Source: DUUS01 sp964416365 (GTDB lineage: Bacteria > Bacillota_I > Bacilli_A > RF39 > UBA660). From it: DNA of 39,321 nt. Shown here one piece after another: positions 1 to 7,350 of the stretch (the first letter of the stretch is position 1; each line of letters begins with the position of its first letter). Below the pieces are notes generated by a model. That model worked only from the letters and a program-made list of their open reading frames with translations. It was not told where the DNA came from and made no database searches. The DNA is taken from NCBI GenBank assembly GCA_964416365.1, contig CAYQDO010000003.1:1-39321 (forward strand), given 5' to 3'. A program made the translations under genes and the position numbers.

Positions 1-7
1 TTTTCAT

Positions 8-64
8 CAAGTGCTAGTCTCATTATATTATTATATTTAGCACTTGTCAATATATGAGTGCTAA
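8..64 (-). promoter_or_regulatory. Sigma-A promoter overlapped by CIRCE-like HrcA operators, reading off the left edge
   Basis: On the minus strand, TTGACA (50-45), a 17-base spacer and TATAAT (27-22) form a near-perfect sigma-A promoter. The -35 lies inside an inverted repeat, TTAGCACTC (64-56) and AAGTGCTAA (45-37). These are the arms of CIRCE, the operator of the heat-shock repressor HrcA. The spacer here is 10 bases rather than the usual 9. A further half-site, CTAGCACTTG (17-8), follows the -10, and its partner would lie beyond the window, so there may be tandem operators. The controlled gene is outside the window; hrcA-grpE-dnaK or groESL would be the usual targets. Confidence 0.75.
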
Positions 65-74
65 TTTATTAAAA

Positions 75-107
75 ATAAAAAAATCTTTAGTTTTCTAAAG
101 ACTTTTT
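75..107 (-). terminator. Rho-independent terminator after the surface-protein operon
   Basis: On the minus strand, directly after the stop codon at 107-109, the stem GTCTTTAG / CTAAAGAT closes an AAAA loop and is followed by a run of T. It ends the frr-surface protein transcription unit and insulates it from the heat-shock promoter to the left. The A-rich other flank could make it work in both directions. Confidence 0.8.
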
Positions 108-1702
108 TAATTTAATATTACTCTATATGGATCAGTACTTGTGCCATTTCCCGTTACTTGGGTGGTAAATTTTAAAGCTATGGATGGACGTAAAGCTAAA
201 TGATCATCATCGACTTCTTCGATATTGATATTTCCACCAATCCGTCCTGAATACATATAACTTTCCACTCCGTCACAATTATTTGGGGTTAATGTCCAAT
301 AATCTTCAGTAATATTTTCTTTTAAATAATAGTCATTATTTATTTCCCTCATCGCACCAGCAAAAGCCAATTCATCAGCAGTAAGCAAGCCGATTTTATA
401 TGTTAAGGCTCCATTTCCATATACAGTATCATAAACGGTAAACTGAGATAATTTACCACCTAAAGCATCATTTGGACAAATTAAACTTGGATTAACTTCT
501 TCTACATACCAATCAGATAATCTACCAAAAGCTGCATATCCAGTTTGATTCTTACCATAACCTAAAATAGTTCCATAAGGATGTAATGTTTCAATACTTT
601 TATCATTACACCAAATAGTATCAGCTAAATAATTAGAATATGTAGAAAGTTTATTTTGGTACCATAGTTCCAAATTTTGCAAGACCATACTTTTATTAAT
701 GTTGGCATGTTCTTCAGCATATGTTTCACTATTTAGAGTTCCATACATGAAACCTACATTAGCGTTTTCCATTGTATTTTCATTAAACACAGTTGTAAAA
801 GTACTACCATCATATCTTGCATAAACAGAATCATCGACATCTTCAGCATCAAGACATGGATTAACTGCTTCAGTTGGATTATAGTTATATAAGGCTAATT
901 TAATATGACCGTTGCCTGTAACTCTTACGATGCGCCAACACATATTAGCAAATACAATATAGTTGTTTTCAACTGCACCTCTAAAGTAATAACTAGTTCC
1001 ATAATCATCAGTTGCAGGAGCTAGTACGGCTTCATTATATAATGATATTTGTCTTCCTGGATATGTTAATGCTTCGGTTACATTAGATTTTTTTGCACCT
1101 AAAATATTATTTCTTAAACAATTCCCAGTAGCACAGGGATTATATTTTTCTACATGAATATGAGCTTCAAAACTTTTTTCCATATCAGTAGTTTGGTTTT
1201 CACCATTATCAAGAAAATATAAATTTAATTCATAATCATGACTAAGTCCATCGATTACACCTAAGAAGTAACCATTACCTAAGATTATATTACTTGTTGT
1301 AATTGTTTGATTCTCTAAAATTGGTTCTACTACATCACCATTTTTGTCTGTATTATAGCTGTTTAAAGTATAACTGATAGCACCAGCAGAAAAAGTATTT
1401 TCATCAATTATTAAACTAACTTTATAACCTAAATTATCACTGTCTAGAGTACTTGTGCCAGTTAGTGAAAATGTTTTAGTCGCAAAAGGTTCGCTTGATG
1501 GCCCAAAATTACTTGCCGTAATATTAGGACCTCCATTATAAGTAATATCCATAGTTCCAGCTTCTACTGTTATGGTTGTATTTGTTTCAGAACCATATAA
1601 GTTAGCTACAAAATAGGAATATGCTACTCCGGACACAAAAAAGAATGTTACAATTATAATTAATCCTATTAAAAATTTGTTTAAAATACTAACTGTTTTA
1701 AT
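107..1702 (-). CDS. Secreted/surface protein, TasA/camelysin-like N-terminus plus a large extracellular domain
   Basis: About 531 residues from the start proposed here. An N-terminal membrane segment (LIGLIIIVTFFFVSGVAYSYF) is followed by ETNTTITVEAGTMDI, which resembles SipW-processed TasA/camelysin proteins (AYFSD...ETxxNxFxAGTLDL). From about residue 190 there is a second domain with the pattern MCWRIVRVTGNGHIKL, then YWTLTP and LRPSIALK, recalling large secreted proteins of gut Bacillota. The C-terminus carries GNGTSTDPYRV. No ATG, GTG or TTG start lies ahead of the membrane segment; the first is a GTG at 1636 inside it. The codon correctly spaced (5 bases) after the ribosome site AGAAGGTG is ATT at 1702. 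A GTG at 1710, matching the paralogue's start, is one base out of frame. Either ATT is used or an indel is present. It is a paralogue of the preceding gene, 18 bases upstream. The exact function is unknown. Confidence 0.7.
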   Translation of the reverse strand: MKTVSILNKFLIGLIIIVTFFFVSGVAYSYFVANLYGSETNTTITVEAGTMDITYNGGPNITASNFGPSSEPFATKTFSLTGTSTLDSDNLGYKVSLIIDENTFSAGAISYTLNSYNTDKNGDVVEPILENQTITTSNIILGNGYFLGVIDGLSHDYELNLYFLDNGENQTTDMEKSFEAHIHVEKYNPCATGNCLRNNILGAKKSNVTEALTYPGRQISLYNEAVLAPATDDYGTSYYFRGAVENNYIVFANMCWRIVRVTGNGHIKLALYNYNPTEAVNPCLDAEDVDDSVYARYDGSTFTTVFNENTMENANVGFMYGTLNSETYAEEHANINKSMVLQNLELWYQNKLSTYSNYLADTIWCNDKSIETLHPYGTILGYGKNQTGYAAFGRLSDWYVEEVNPSLICPNDALGGKLSQFTVYDTVYGNGALTYKIGLLTADELAFAGAMREINNDYYLKENITEDYWTLTPNNCDGVESYMYSGRIGGNINIEEVDDDHLALRPSIALKFTTQVTGNGTSTDPYRVILN

Positions 1703-1720
1703 ACTATCACCTTCTACTAA

Positions 1721-2299
1721 TTAAATCCTACTACCCTCAACTAAAATATGAGCTTTAATAGTTTTATTAAGATCTTGAAGATCATTTTCTTCTAAATCTA
1801 AAAAATATAGTTTTAATCTATAACTATGAACCAAGTTACTAAACATTCCCGTAAAATATCCGGTACCTAAGATAACATCTTCAGTATTTAACATCTGATG
1901 AATGGTTACCGGTGGTATTACTGCTCCGTTACTAGCATTATTAGTACTTTCAAAGGTATAACTTATAGCATCTTTACTAAAAGTGTTTTCATCAATTATT
2001 AAACTTACTTTATAACCTAAGTCGGTATTATTTACGGTACTAGTACCGGTAATAGTAAAATTTTTTATTATAAATGGTTCATTAGACGGAGCAAAATCCA
2101 TGGTTTCAATTTTTGAGCCTCCATCATAAACAATATGCATACTACCTGATTCTAAATTTATCGTAGTTTCTGTTTCAGCACCTTGTAAATTAGCCATAAA
2201 ATAAGAATACGCTATCCCGGTAACAAGAAAAACAACTACTAGGATAATTAATCCCATTAATAATTTGTTTACTTGATTAATTTGTTTAATTTTTCTCAC
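1721..2299 (-). CDS. Small TasA/camelysin-like surface protein
   Basis: 192 residues. It has a basic start (MRKIKQINQVNK), one membrane segment (about 14-33) ending GIAYSYF, then ETETTINLESGSMHIVYDGG, matching the N-terminal half of the larger protein downstream. Shared blocks such as DLGYKVSLIIDENTFS and ILGTGYFTG confirm the two are paralogues. It lacks the large C-terminal domain. The start is GTG within GGAAGGTGAG, where the Shine-Dalgarno and start nearly coincide. It lies 7 bases after frr, so it is probably translated from the frr transcript. By analogy with TasA it may be an exported fibre or matrix protein; no signal peptidase SipW is visible here, and the role is inference. Confidence 0.65.
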   Translation of the reverse strand: MRKIKQINQVNKLLMGLIILVVVFLVTGIAYSYFMANLQGAETETTINLESGSMHIVYDGGSKIETMDFAPSNEPFIIKNFTITGTSTVNNTDLGYKVSLIIDENTFSKDAISYTFESTNNASNGAVIPPVTIHQMLNTEDVILGTGYFTGMFSNLVHSYRLKLYFLDLEENDLQDLNKTIKAHILVEGSRI

Positions 2300-2306
2300 C
2301 TTCCGC

Positions 2307-2849
2307 TTAGAATGACATTAATTCTTGTTCTTTAATTTTAGTTTTTTCTTCAACTAATTTGTTATATTTATCTATTAAATCCTGAATTTCTTCATAATAC
2401 ATATCGGTTTCATCTTCAGGAAGTTCTGCCCTTTTAACTGTGTTTCTTGCTTCTTCGCGAGCATTTCTTAACGATACTCTAGTTTCTTCAGCTAGCGTTT
2501 TAACTAGTTTAACATATTCCTTTCTTCTTTCTTCGTTAAGTTCAGGAATGGTGATGATGATCATTTCTCCATTATTAGTTGGAGTTATGCCAAGATTTGC
2601 TTCCGAAATTGCCTTTTCAATATTTTTTAAACTACTTTTATCAAACGGTTTAACAAATAGTTGTCTAGCTTCTGGCACGGTAATATTGGCTATATTTTGG
2701 ATAGGAGTTGGTACTCCATAATATTCAGCCATAATACCATTTAGCATTGCTGGATTAGCTCTACCAGCTCTGACATTAGTAAACTTGCTTTCTAAATCTT
2801 CAATAGCTTTTATCATTTTAGTTTTTGCTTCATTTATTACATTATCCAT
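2307..2849 (-). CDS. frr: Ribosome recycling factor
   Basis: 180 residues, close to the usual 185. RRF splits the post-termination ribosome together with EF-G in the cytoplasm. Family hallmarks are visible: VRAGRANPAMLNGI near residue 26, YYGVPTPIQNIANI, VPEARQLFVKPFD, NNGEMIIITIPELNEERRKEYVK and a C-terminal coiled-coil arm. A strong site AAGGAG precedes the ATG. In most Firmicutes frr follows pyrH; here it heads a unit with two surface proteins, 7 bases apart, which is unusual. It has its own promoter at 2874-2902. Confidence 0.97.
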   Translation of the reverse strand: MDNVINEAKTKMIKAIEDLESKFTNVRAGRANPAMLNGIMAEYYGVPTPIQNIANITVPEARQLFVKPFDKSSLKNIEKAISEANLGITPTNNGEMIIITIPELNEERRKEYVKLVKTLAEETRVSLRNAREEARNTVKRAELPEDETDMYYEEIQDLIDKYNKLVEEKTKIKEQELMSF

Positions 2850-2873
2850 GATTAATCTCTCCTTATGTTATAT

Positions 2874-2902
2874 ATTATATTAAGATATTTATCTTTTTAC
2901 AA
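2874..2902 (-). promoter_or_regulatory. Sigma-A promoter for frr
   Basis: Minus strand TTGTAA (2902-2897), 17-base spacer, TATAAT (2879-2874), about 25 bases ahead of the frr start. The -35 box overlaps the stop end of the preceding coding region. Confidence 0.75.
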
Positions 2903-3986
2903 GTGCTAATACACTTATTAAAATCCCTAAAAGAATAGTTGTTTCTAAAATTGCTACGGTTATTATAGCTCCATTAGTATTTAAATCTTTAGGAATTAGC
3001 TTTAATGTTTTTTGATTATTTTGGGTTAAAAATTCTGAATTTGTGATTTTTTCTTCTCTAGTTCTGATAATATTTTGATATTCTCTTAAAAGATTATTTT
3101 CCTCTTTTGATAATTGTTTTAGATTAGATTTATTTTCTAAATAAACAATATAAATATCAATGGTATTTTGATAATCATAATGTAATTCATACTCCGACAT
3201 ATCTTTTAAACCATTTTTCATAAATGCACTTAATTTGGTTTTATCTTCTTCCCGAATTTGATGTCCGTCATAGAGTTTAGCTAATATATTATTGATTTCT
3301 GACAAGTTATACTTTTCAGGAACTGAATGATTCAATAATTTTTGATTTAAAGCTGTATTATTTATGATAACCATTTTTCTTAGATTATTTTCATTATGAA
3401 ATTTAATAATCAATGAACCTAGTTTATATAATCTTTCTCCGTGAGTATTAATGGCTATTTCTGGTTCTATATGAATATTGCTTTTTTGGATGTATTTTTC
3501 AATTTCACTTACTTCTTGTTGAAATTTTATAATATTATCATTTAAGAGAGGATATTTTTCCAAAAATTGATTAGACTTTAAAAATTCCATTTCATGATAT
3601 TTATAATAATTAAAATAGTTAAAAACATCTTCTGGGGTGCCACTTAAAGCTTCAGCAGCATTTTCAGATAATAAATCACTTAATGTTTCCGGTGACTGAC
3701 ACTCAAGTAGCCTAATATTGCCTTCTTCATTTTTATACAAAAGATAATCAATATCCATATTGTTATCATTGATTTCTTTCTTAGTTTCTATTATTTCTAA
3801 TCTAGTCAATTTAGGATTTTTTTCCTGTAGGTCTTTTAGAGTTTTGACATTATTTGTTTTAGCTTTACCCAATTGATTAAGACGAGCTGACAAGGCATCT
3901 CTTAGCTCTTCTAATCCTACAGTAAGTGTATTAGGATTATACCTAAGTGTCTCATCATAATAATTTTGTAAAAATTCTTCATCTGC
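2889..3986 (-). CDS. Unknown protein, 3' part, truncated by an assembly gap, C-terminal membrane anchor
   Basis: About 365 residues are visible from the edge of the N run to the stop. The sequence is charged and helical (for example NQLGKAKTNNVKTLKDLQEK and KLTRLEIIETKKEINDNNMD). The end is one hydrophobic segment, ITVAILETTILLGILISVLA, followed by VKR, so the bulk is probably held at the membrane by a C-terminal anchor. No family is recognised. An open frame continues through the 100-N gap into a prepilin-like N-terminus, but the gap length is only a placeholder, so the two ends need not be one gene. A prepilin-type N-terminus plus a C-terminal anchor would be odd in one protein. Confidence 0.5.
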   Translation of the reverse strand, partial: ADEEFLQNYYDETLRYNPNTLTVGLEELRDALSARLNQLGKAKTNNVKTLKDLQEKNPKLTRLEIIETKKEINDNNMDIDYLLYKNEEGNIRLLECQSPETLSDLLSENAAEALSGTPEDVFNYFNYYKYHEMEFLKSNQFLEKYPLLNDNIIKFQQEVSEIEKYIQKSNIHIEPEIAINTHGERLYKLGSLIIKFHNENNLRKMVIINNTALNQKLLNHSVPEKYNLSEINNILAKLYDGHQIREEDKTKLSAFMKNGLKDMSEYELHYDYQNTIDIYIVYLENKSNLKQLSKEENNLLREYQNIIRTREEKITNSEFLTQNNQKTLKLIPKDLNTNGAIITVAILETTILLGILISVLALVKR

Positions 3987-4086
3987 NNNNNNNNNNNNNN
4001 NNNNNNNNNNNNNNNNNNNNNNNNNNNNNNNNNNNNNNNNNNNNNNNNNNNNNNNNNNNNNNNNNNNNNNNNNNNNNNNNNNNNNN
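3987..4086. other. Assembly gap of exactly 100 N
   Basis: A run of 100 undefined bases, the conventional placeholder for a scaffold join of unknown size. Everything left of it (the frr operon and the heat-shock promoter) is linked to the rest only by scaffolding. Reading frame across it is not meaningful. Confidence 0.98.
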
Positions 4087-4121
4087 GTTTCAATCAAAAT
4101 AAAACCATTACGTTTTCTCAT
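4087..4121 (-). CDS. Prepilin-like protein, first 11 codons only (cut by the gap)
   Basis: The ATG at 4121 overlaps the preceding stop codon as ATGA and sits 6 bases after GAGGTGGAAG. The visible N-terminus MRKRNGFILIE matches the type IV prepilin cleavage pattern (K/R...G, F, hydrophobic, E at +5). This would be a second pseudopilin translationally coupled to the LamG-type prepilin upstream. The remainder is lost in the N run. Confidence 0.5.
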
Positions 4122-5449
4122 GATATCTTCCACCTCTGATCTACATTATAATTACGAAGAATTTCAGCATCAGTTAAAGCAGTTTTATAAAATCTTAATG
4201 ACTTTAAATATCCATTAGTGCCACTTCCATTAACAGCACCTAAAAATAAAACATTACTTAATATACACGGGAAATTAGCTGTAACTGAAGTTTGTTTATA
4301 TTTGCCATCAATATAAATCATAATATTAGAGCCTGGTCGTTTAATAAAAGAATATGTATGAAATACATTTGGTGTTACATCACCAAAAACAATACCTTGA
4401 CCACGTAAATTAGTAGAGCTTCCATTACCGGTAATATCAAAAATGTTTTGATTAGAAGGATTTGCTACTAAACTAATATTTCTTTTAGACAATAATTCAA
4501 TTGAATAACCATTACTACTAAAAACCGAGCATATTTGCAAATCCGTTTGTAAACTTTTTACTATAGAAAAAGTTATTCCATCACTCAAACTATTGGTATG
4601 ATTAGAAGTAAATGTACCGTTATAATTATTTCCGCTTAAATCAGTTATAGTATTGATAGTGGTTTGAAAACCAAGATTTTTGGTAGTATTAAGATAATCA
4701 TAATGTAATTTTAAGACATTATTATTATCTTTTTGATATATATAATAAAGAAGATTATAAGGATCATTTATTGTGCCGGCACCAGATGCAATTGGCGTAG
4801 TATCTGCTAAAGTAATCATCAGTCTTAAACCATATAGATTAGTATTGGTAGTTTGAAGTAGTTGATTAGTTGTGACAGAGCAAGTATCACTTGTAGTACA
4901 AGTATACCTATAAAGATAAAATCTATTATTACTAGTATTGCGATATAAAAAGGGATTACCTTCACTTAATAAAGCTTTGCGAATAGTAATATTACTTATA
5001 CTTTGAAAATTAGTAATATCTTGGTTAGTCAAGCTTCTAACATAACTTCCACTAGTACTTCCCGTAGTATATAAATTAAAATAACTATTAACTTCTTCAT
5101 TAAAAAGATTAATATTTCGATAATTATTAGTCATAACAACAACATTGTCACTAACTAAAGTTATGGTTTTATTACTAGCGTCATGACCTGCTACTATCCA
5201 TTTTACATTCTCTAAGTTGATATCAGCTCTGGAAGAGAATAATGGTATCTTAACATAATCACCTACTTCAGTTAAAATCAATGTCTTATTAGTTGCTGTA
5301 GATAAATCTTTTTTGATATTTTCTACAGTATGATCAAGTAGTACCCTATTATGCATAAAGGATCCAACTAAAGCTAAAAGAAGAGCACAAAAAACCAAGA
5401 AAAACGAATATAATAATGAAGTTGCAATAAAACCCTTATTCTTTTCCAT
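4118..5449 (-). CDS. Prepilin-like membrane protein with C-terminal LamG/concanavalin A-like domain
   Basis: 443 residues. The N-terminus MEKNKGFIATSLLYSFFLVF resembles a class III signal (short basic leader, G/F junction, long hydrophobic stem), although it lacks the Glu at +5. A middle region contains WIVAGHDASNKTITLVSDN and a GAGTINDPYNLL motif. The last about 190 residues form a LamG/jellyroll-type lectin fold: DLSGNNYNGTF, HTYSFIKRPGSNIMIYIDGK and LKSLRFYKTALTDAEILRNY are typical strands and the typical exit. A likely role is a surface pseudopilin presenting a sugar-binding tip, which is inference. A good site AGGAGAG precedes the ATG. The GxGTxxDPY motif also ends the surface protein at 107-1702. 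Confidence 0.7.
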   Translation of the reverse strand: MEKNKGFIATSLLYSFFLVFCALLLALVGSFMHNRVLLDHTVENIKKDLSTATNKTLILTEVGDYVKIPLFSSRADINLENVKWIVAGHDASNKTITLVSDNVVVMTNNYRNINLFNEEVNSYFNLYTTGSTSGSYVRSLTNQDITNFQSISNITIRKALLSEGNPFLYRNTSNNRFYLYRYTCTTSDTCSVTTNQLLQTTNTNLYGLRLMITLADTTPIASGAGTINDPYNLLYYIYQKDNNNVLKLHYDYLNTTKNLGFQTTINTITDLSGNNYNGTFTSNHTNSLSDGITFSIVKSLQTDLQICSVFSSNGYSIELLSKRNISLVANPSNQNIFDITGNGSSTNLRGQGIVFGDVTPNVFHTYSFIKRPGSNIMIYIDGKYKQTSVTANFPCILSNVLFLGAVNGSGTNGYLKSLRFYKTALTDAEILRNYNVDQRWKIS

Positions 5450-5569
5450 AGCCTACTCTCCTACTATTATCATTATAGTATAAAATAAAGCAAAAAAAAA
5501 GAGTTATTATACTTTCATTAGATAATCCCCTGTCCTTAAAAACTCACATATATTATAACAGGTGATACT

Positions 5570-5755
5570 ATGTGCTGGAAACCCGGACCATTTAAAGGTT
5601 TTTTTGGAATAATATGGATATTTATTTTATGTGTTTTAATCAGCTATCAAGTTATAATCTCTTTTTTCTTTCCTTTTCGGTTTAATTTATTTATTTTATT
5701 TGTTGAAGTTCTTTTATTATTTTGGATTTTGTGGAGAATAATATGGCCTTACTAA
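5570..5755 (+). CDS. Small Trp-rich double-membrane-span protein, hypothetical
   Basis: 61 residues beginning MCWKPGPFKGFF, then two hydrophobic spans (about 11-32 and 38-58), ending WRIIWPY. The site AGGTGAT lies five bases before the ATG. It is the only plus-strand gene in this stretch, and its last 39 bases overlap the 3' end of ysxE convergently. No family recognised. The hydrophobicity could be a chance product of T-rich sequence, but the ribosome site and Trp content favour a real gene. Confidence 0.45.
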   Translation: MCWKPGPFKGFFGIIWIFILCVLISYQVIISFFFPFRFNLFILFVEVLLLFWILWRIIWPY

Positions 5756-6595
5756 TTGTTCGGTTTTATAAATATACCTAAGTAACCTATTTACTTTTTC
5801 GGTATTATCATATTCATATTCCATAAATTCTATTTTTTCTGGTAAAGCAACCATTAGAAAAAACAACAGTTTTTCTTCTTCATTTAGAGAAAATCTTTGA
5901 TTATATACTTCAAAGAAATTACTGAATTCATATTTATCAAAATCATTATGATACAAATTCATTAAATCCAAAACAGGTGTATCAATCTGATACTTATCCC
6001 AAGAAATAAGATAATCCTCTGTATTAGATAAACAATGATCAACCGACAAATTATTATGACAATATACTACTCTTTCCTTAGTTTTATTTTCCATCAGTTT
6101 GAGCCATTTATTTAATTCTTTTTTGATATAATCGAAATTAGCCAAGATTTTGCTGCTATTTCGAATAAGTAGATAATTAGAAGGACTCATAACTACTTCT
6201 GCAGCTATTTTTTCAAAAACATCACTATAGTATTTTTCTATATCAATAATATTACTTTCAATATTTTCAGAAATTTTCTTAACATAATCTGCAGTTATGG
6301 GAATAAAATAGGCAGTTTTATTATGGAGCATAGCTAGTAAATTAGCCATATCTGAAGACTTTTGATTTATGGGAACATCAACATTATCGATATAACTAAA
6401 CACATAATTTTCTTCATCTTCTTCAACAATATCTGGAAACTGATGAAACTGTCTAGTTCTTAAATAATCATATAAAGATTTTAAATCTTTCTTTTTAGGC
6501 TTAATAACATATTTTTCATTTTCCGAAGATAGAATTTTAGCATTTCCCTTAAAAGTTATTTTTTGAGGTTTTTCATTTCTAAATATTTTCTTCAT
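5717..6595 (-). CDS. ysxE: YsxE-like (CotS-family) kinase-fold spore protein
   Basis: About 292 residues, starting at the ATG at 6595, which overlaps the spoVID stop. It has an aminoglycoside-phosphotransferase/CotS kinase fold: an N-lobe with KYVIKPKKKD, the catalytic-loop segment YCHNNLSVDHCL, and ISWDKYQIDTPVLDLMNLY in the position of the metal-binding DxD segment. In CotS/APH proteins the loop usually reads HxDxxxxN; here it is HNNLSVDH, so catalysis is doubtful. In B. subtilis ysxE directly follows spoVID and both encode spore coat or coat-morphogenesis proteins; the same pairing is seen here, which is the main support for the name. Confidence 0.72.
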   Translation of the reverse strand: MKKIFRNEKPQKITFKGNAKILSSENEKYVIKPKKKDLKSLYDYLRTRQFHQFPDIVEEDEENYVFSYIDNVDVPINQKSSDMANLLAMLHNKTAYFIPITADYVKKISENIESNIIDIEKYYSDVFEKIAAEVVMSPSNYLLIRNSSKILANFDYIKKELNKWLKLMENKTKERVVYCHNNLSVDHCLSNTEDYLISWDKYQIDTPVLDLMNLYHNDFDKYEFSNFFEVYNQRFSLNEEEKLLFFLMVALPEKIEFMEYEYDNTEKVNRLLRYIYKTEQLVRPYYSPQNPK

Positions 6596-7271
6596 CAGCA
6601 ATGATTAACTTCATATTAATGGTTAATTCATCGACATTATTTAATTTTTTTAAATCGTTTAAACTGATATTATATTTAGTACAAATACTTTCAATAGTGT
6701 CTGTTGGGGTGACTGTGTGAATATGATAAGTCACGAAATTCTCTTCAGTTTTAATATTATCAATAATAGTTTCTTTATCTACTTCATTAAATTGGCTTTC
6801 TCTTTCTTCAAGCGGTTCATCTTTGATAAATGTACTTATTTTTTCTTCTTGTGGTTCTTCTTCCTTACGTAATTGTTCTGATAAATCAACAATTTCTGCT
6901 TCATTATTTTTCAAGAAATTTTCTAAATCACTTTCTTCTACGAACTCTATCAGACTTTGCTCGCCAGTTACTAAATATTCGACATGAACAGCTAACTCAT
7001 CTTCATTGACATTATAAGTAAAATCCGTGATTTCTAATTCAACAGAATCTAAATTAACATTGCTTTTAATTTCAACATCAAAAGGAATTTTAAAGCTAAA
7101 ATCTTCTTTATTAATACTTACCTCATGCAAACGGTAGTCTCCGGAAATAATAAATTCACCTATTAAATGAGAATTTTCAAGTTTTTGTTCATGTTCAATG
7201 GAAATACTTGTAATAGAATGGACATTATTTTTAAATAAGAACTCTTTATCTATTACATAGACTTCATTCAT
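6579..7271 (-). CDS. spoVID: Stage VI sporulation protein D-like: SPOCS domain plus LysM
   Basis: About 230 residues from the ATG at 7271, which follows AGAAAGGATTG. The N-terminal half is beta-rich (LIGEFIISGDYRLHEVSIN, IPFDVEIKSNVNLDSVELEI), matching the SpoVID/SPOCS domain that helps coat proteins encase the spore. An acidic linker (about 135-180) follows. The C-terminus is a LysM repeat: HTVTPTDTIESICTKYN, ISLNDLKKLNNV, INMKLIIADEE. SpoVID acts in the mother cell on the outer forespore surface. B. subtilis SpoVID is much longer (about 575 residues), mainly in the linker. Upstream, CATATAAT recalls a sigma-E -10, but the -35 is unclear. Confidence 0.8.
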   Translation of the reverse strand: MNEVYVIDKEFLFKNNVHSITSISIEHEQKLENSHLIGEFIISGDYRLHEVSINKEDFSFKIPFDVEIKSNVNLDSVELEITDFTYNVNEDELAVHVEYLVTGEQSLIEFVEESDLENFLKNNEAEIVDLSEQLRKEEEPQEEKISTFIKDEPLEERESQFNEVDKETIIDNIKTEENFVTYHIHTVTPTDTIESICTKYNISLNDLKKLNNVDELTINMKLIIADEENI

Positions 7272-7326
7272 ATAATCAATCCTTTCTAGGAAATTATATG
7301 ATTTATCTTTTAAATTAATACAAAAG

Positions 7327-7350
7327 AAAAAAGTCCTAAGACTTTTTTTT
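7327..7350 (-). terminator. Terminator at the end of lon
   Basis: Stem AAAAAAGTC / GACTTTTTT with loop CTAA, T-rich on the exit side of the minus strand. The lon stop codon lies in the loop. It separates lon from spoVID. Confidence 0.75.

Noticed and set aside
2440..2721. Plus-strand open frame opposite frr
   Set aside because: Antisense shadow of a strongly conserved gene, with no ribosome site and no family resemblance.
2889..4133. One 414-residue protein spanning the N run
   Set aside because: The gap length is a placeholder, and the N- and C-terminal parts suggest different protein types; reported as two partial genes.
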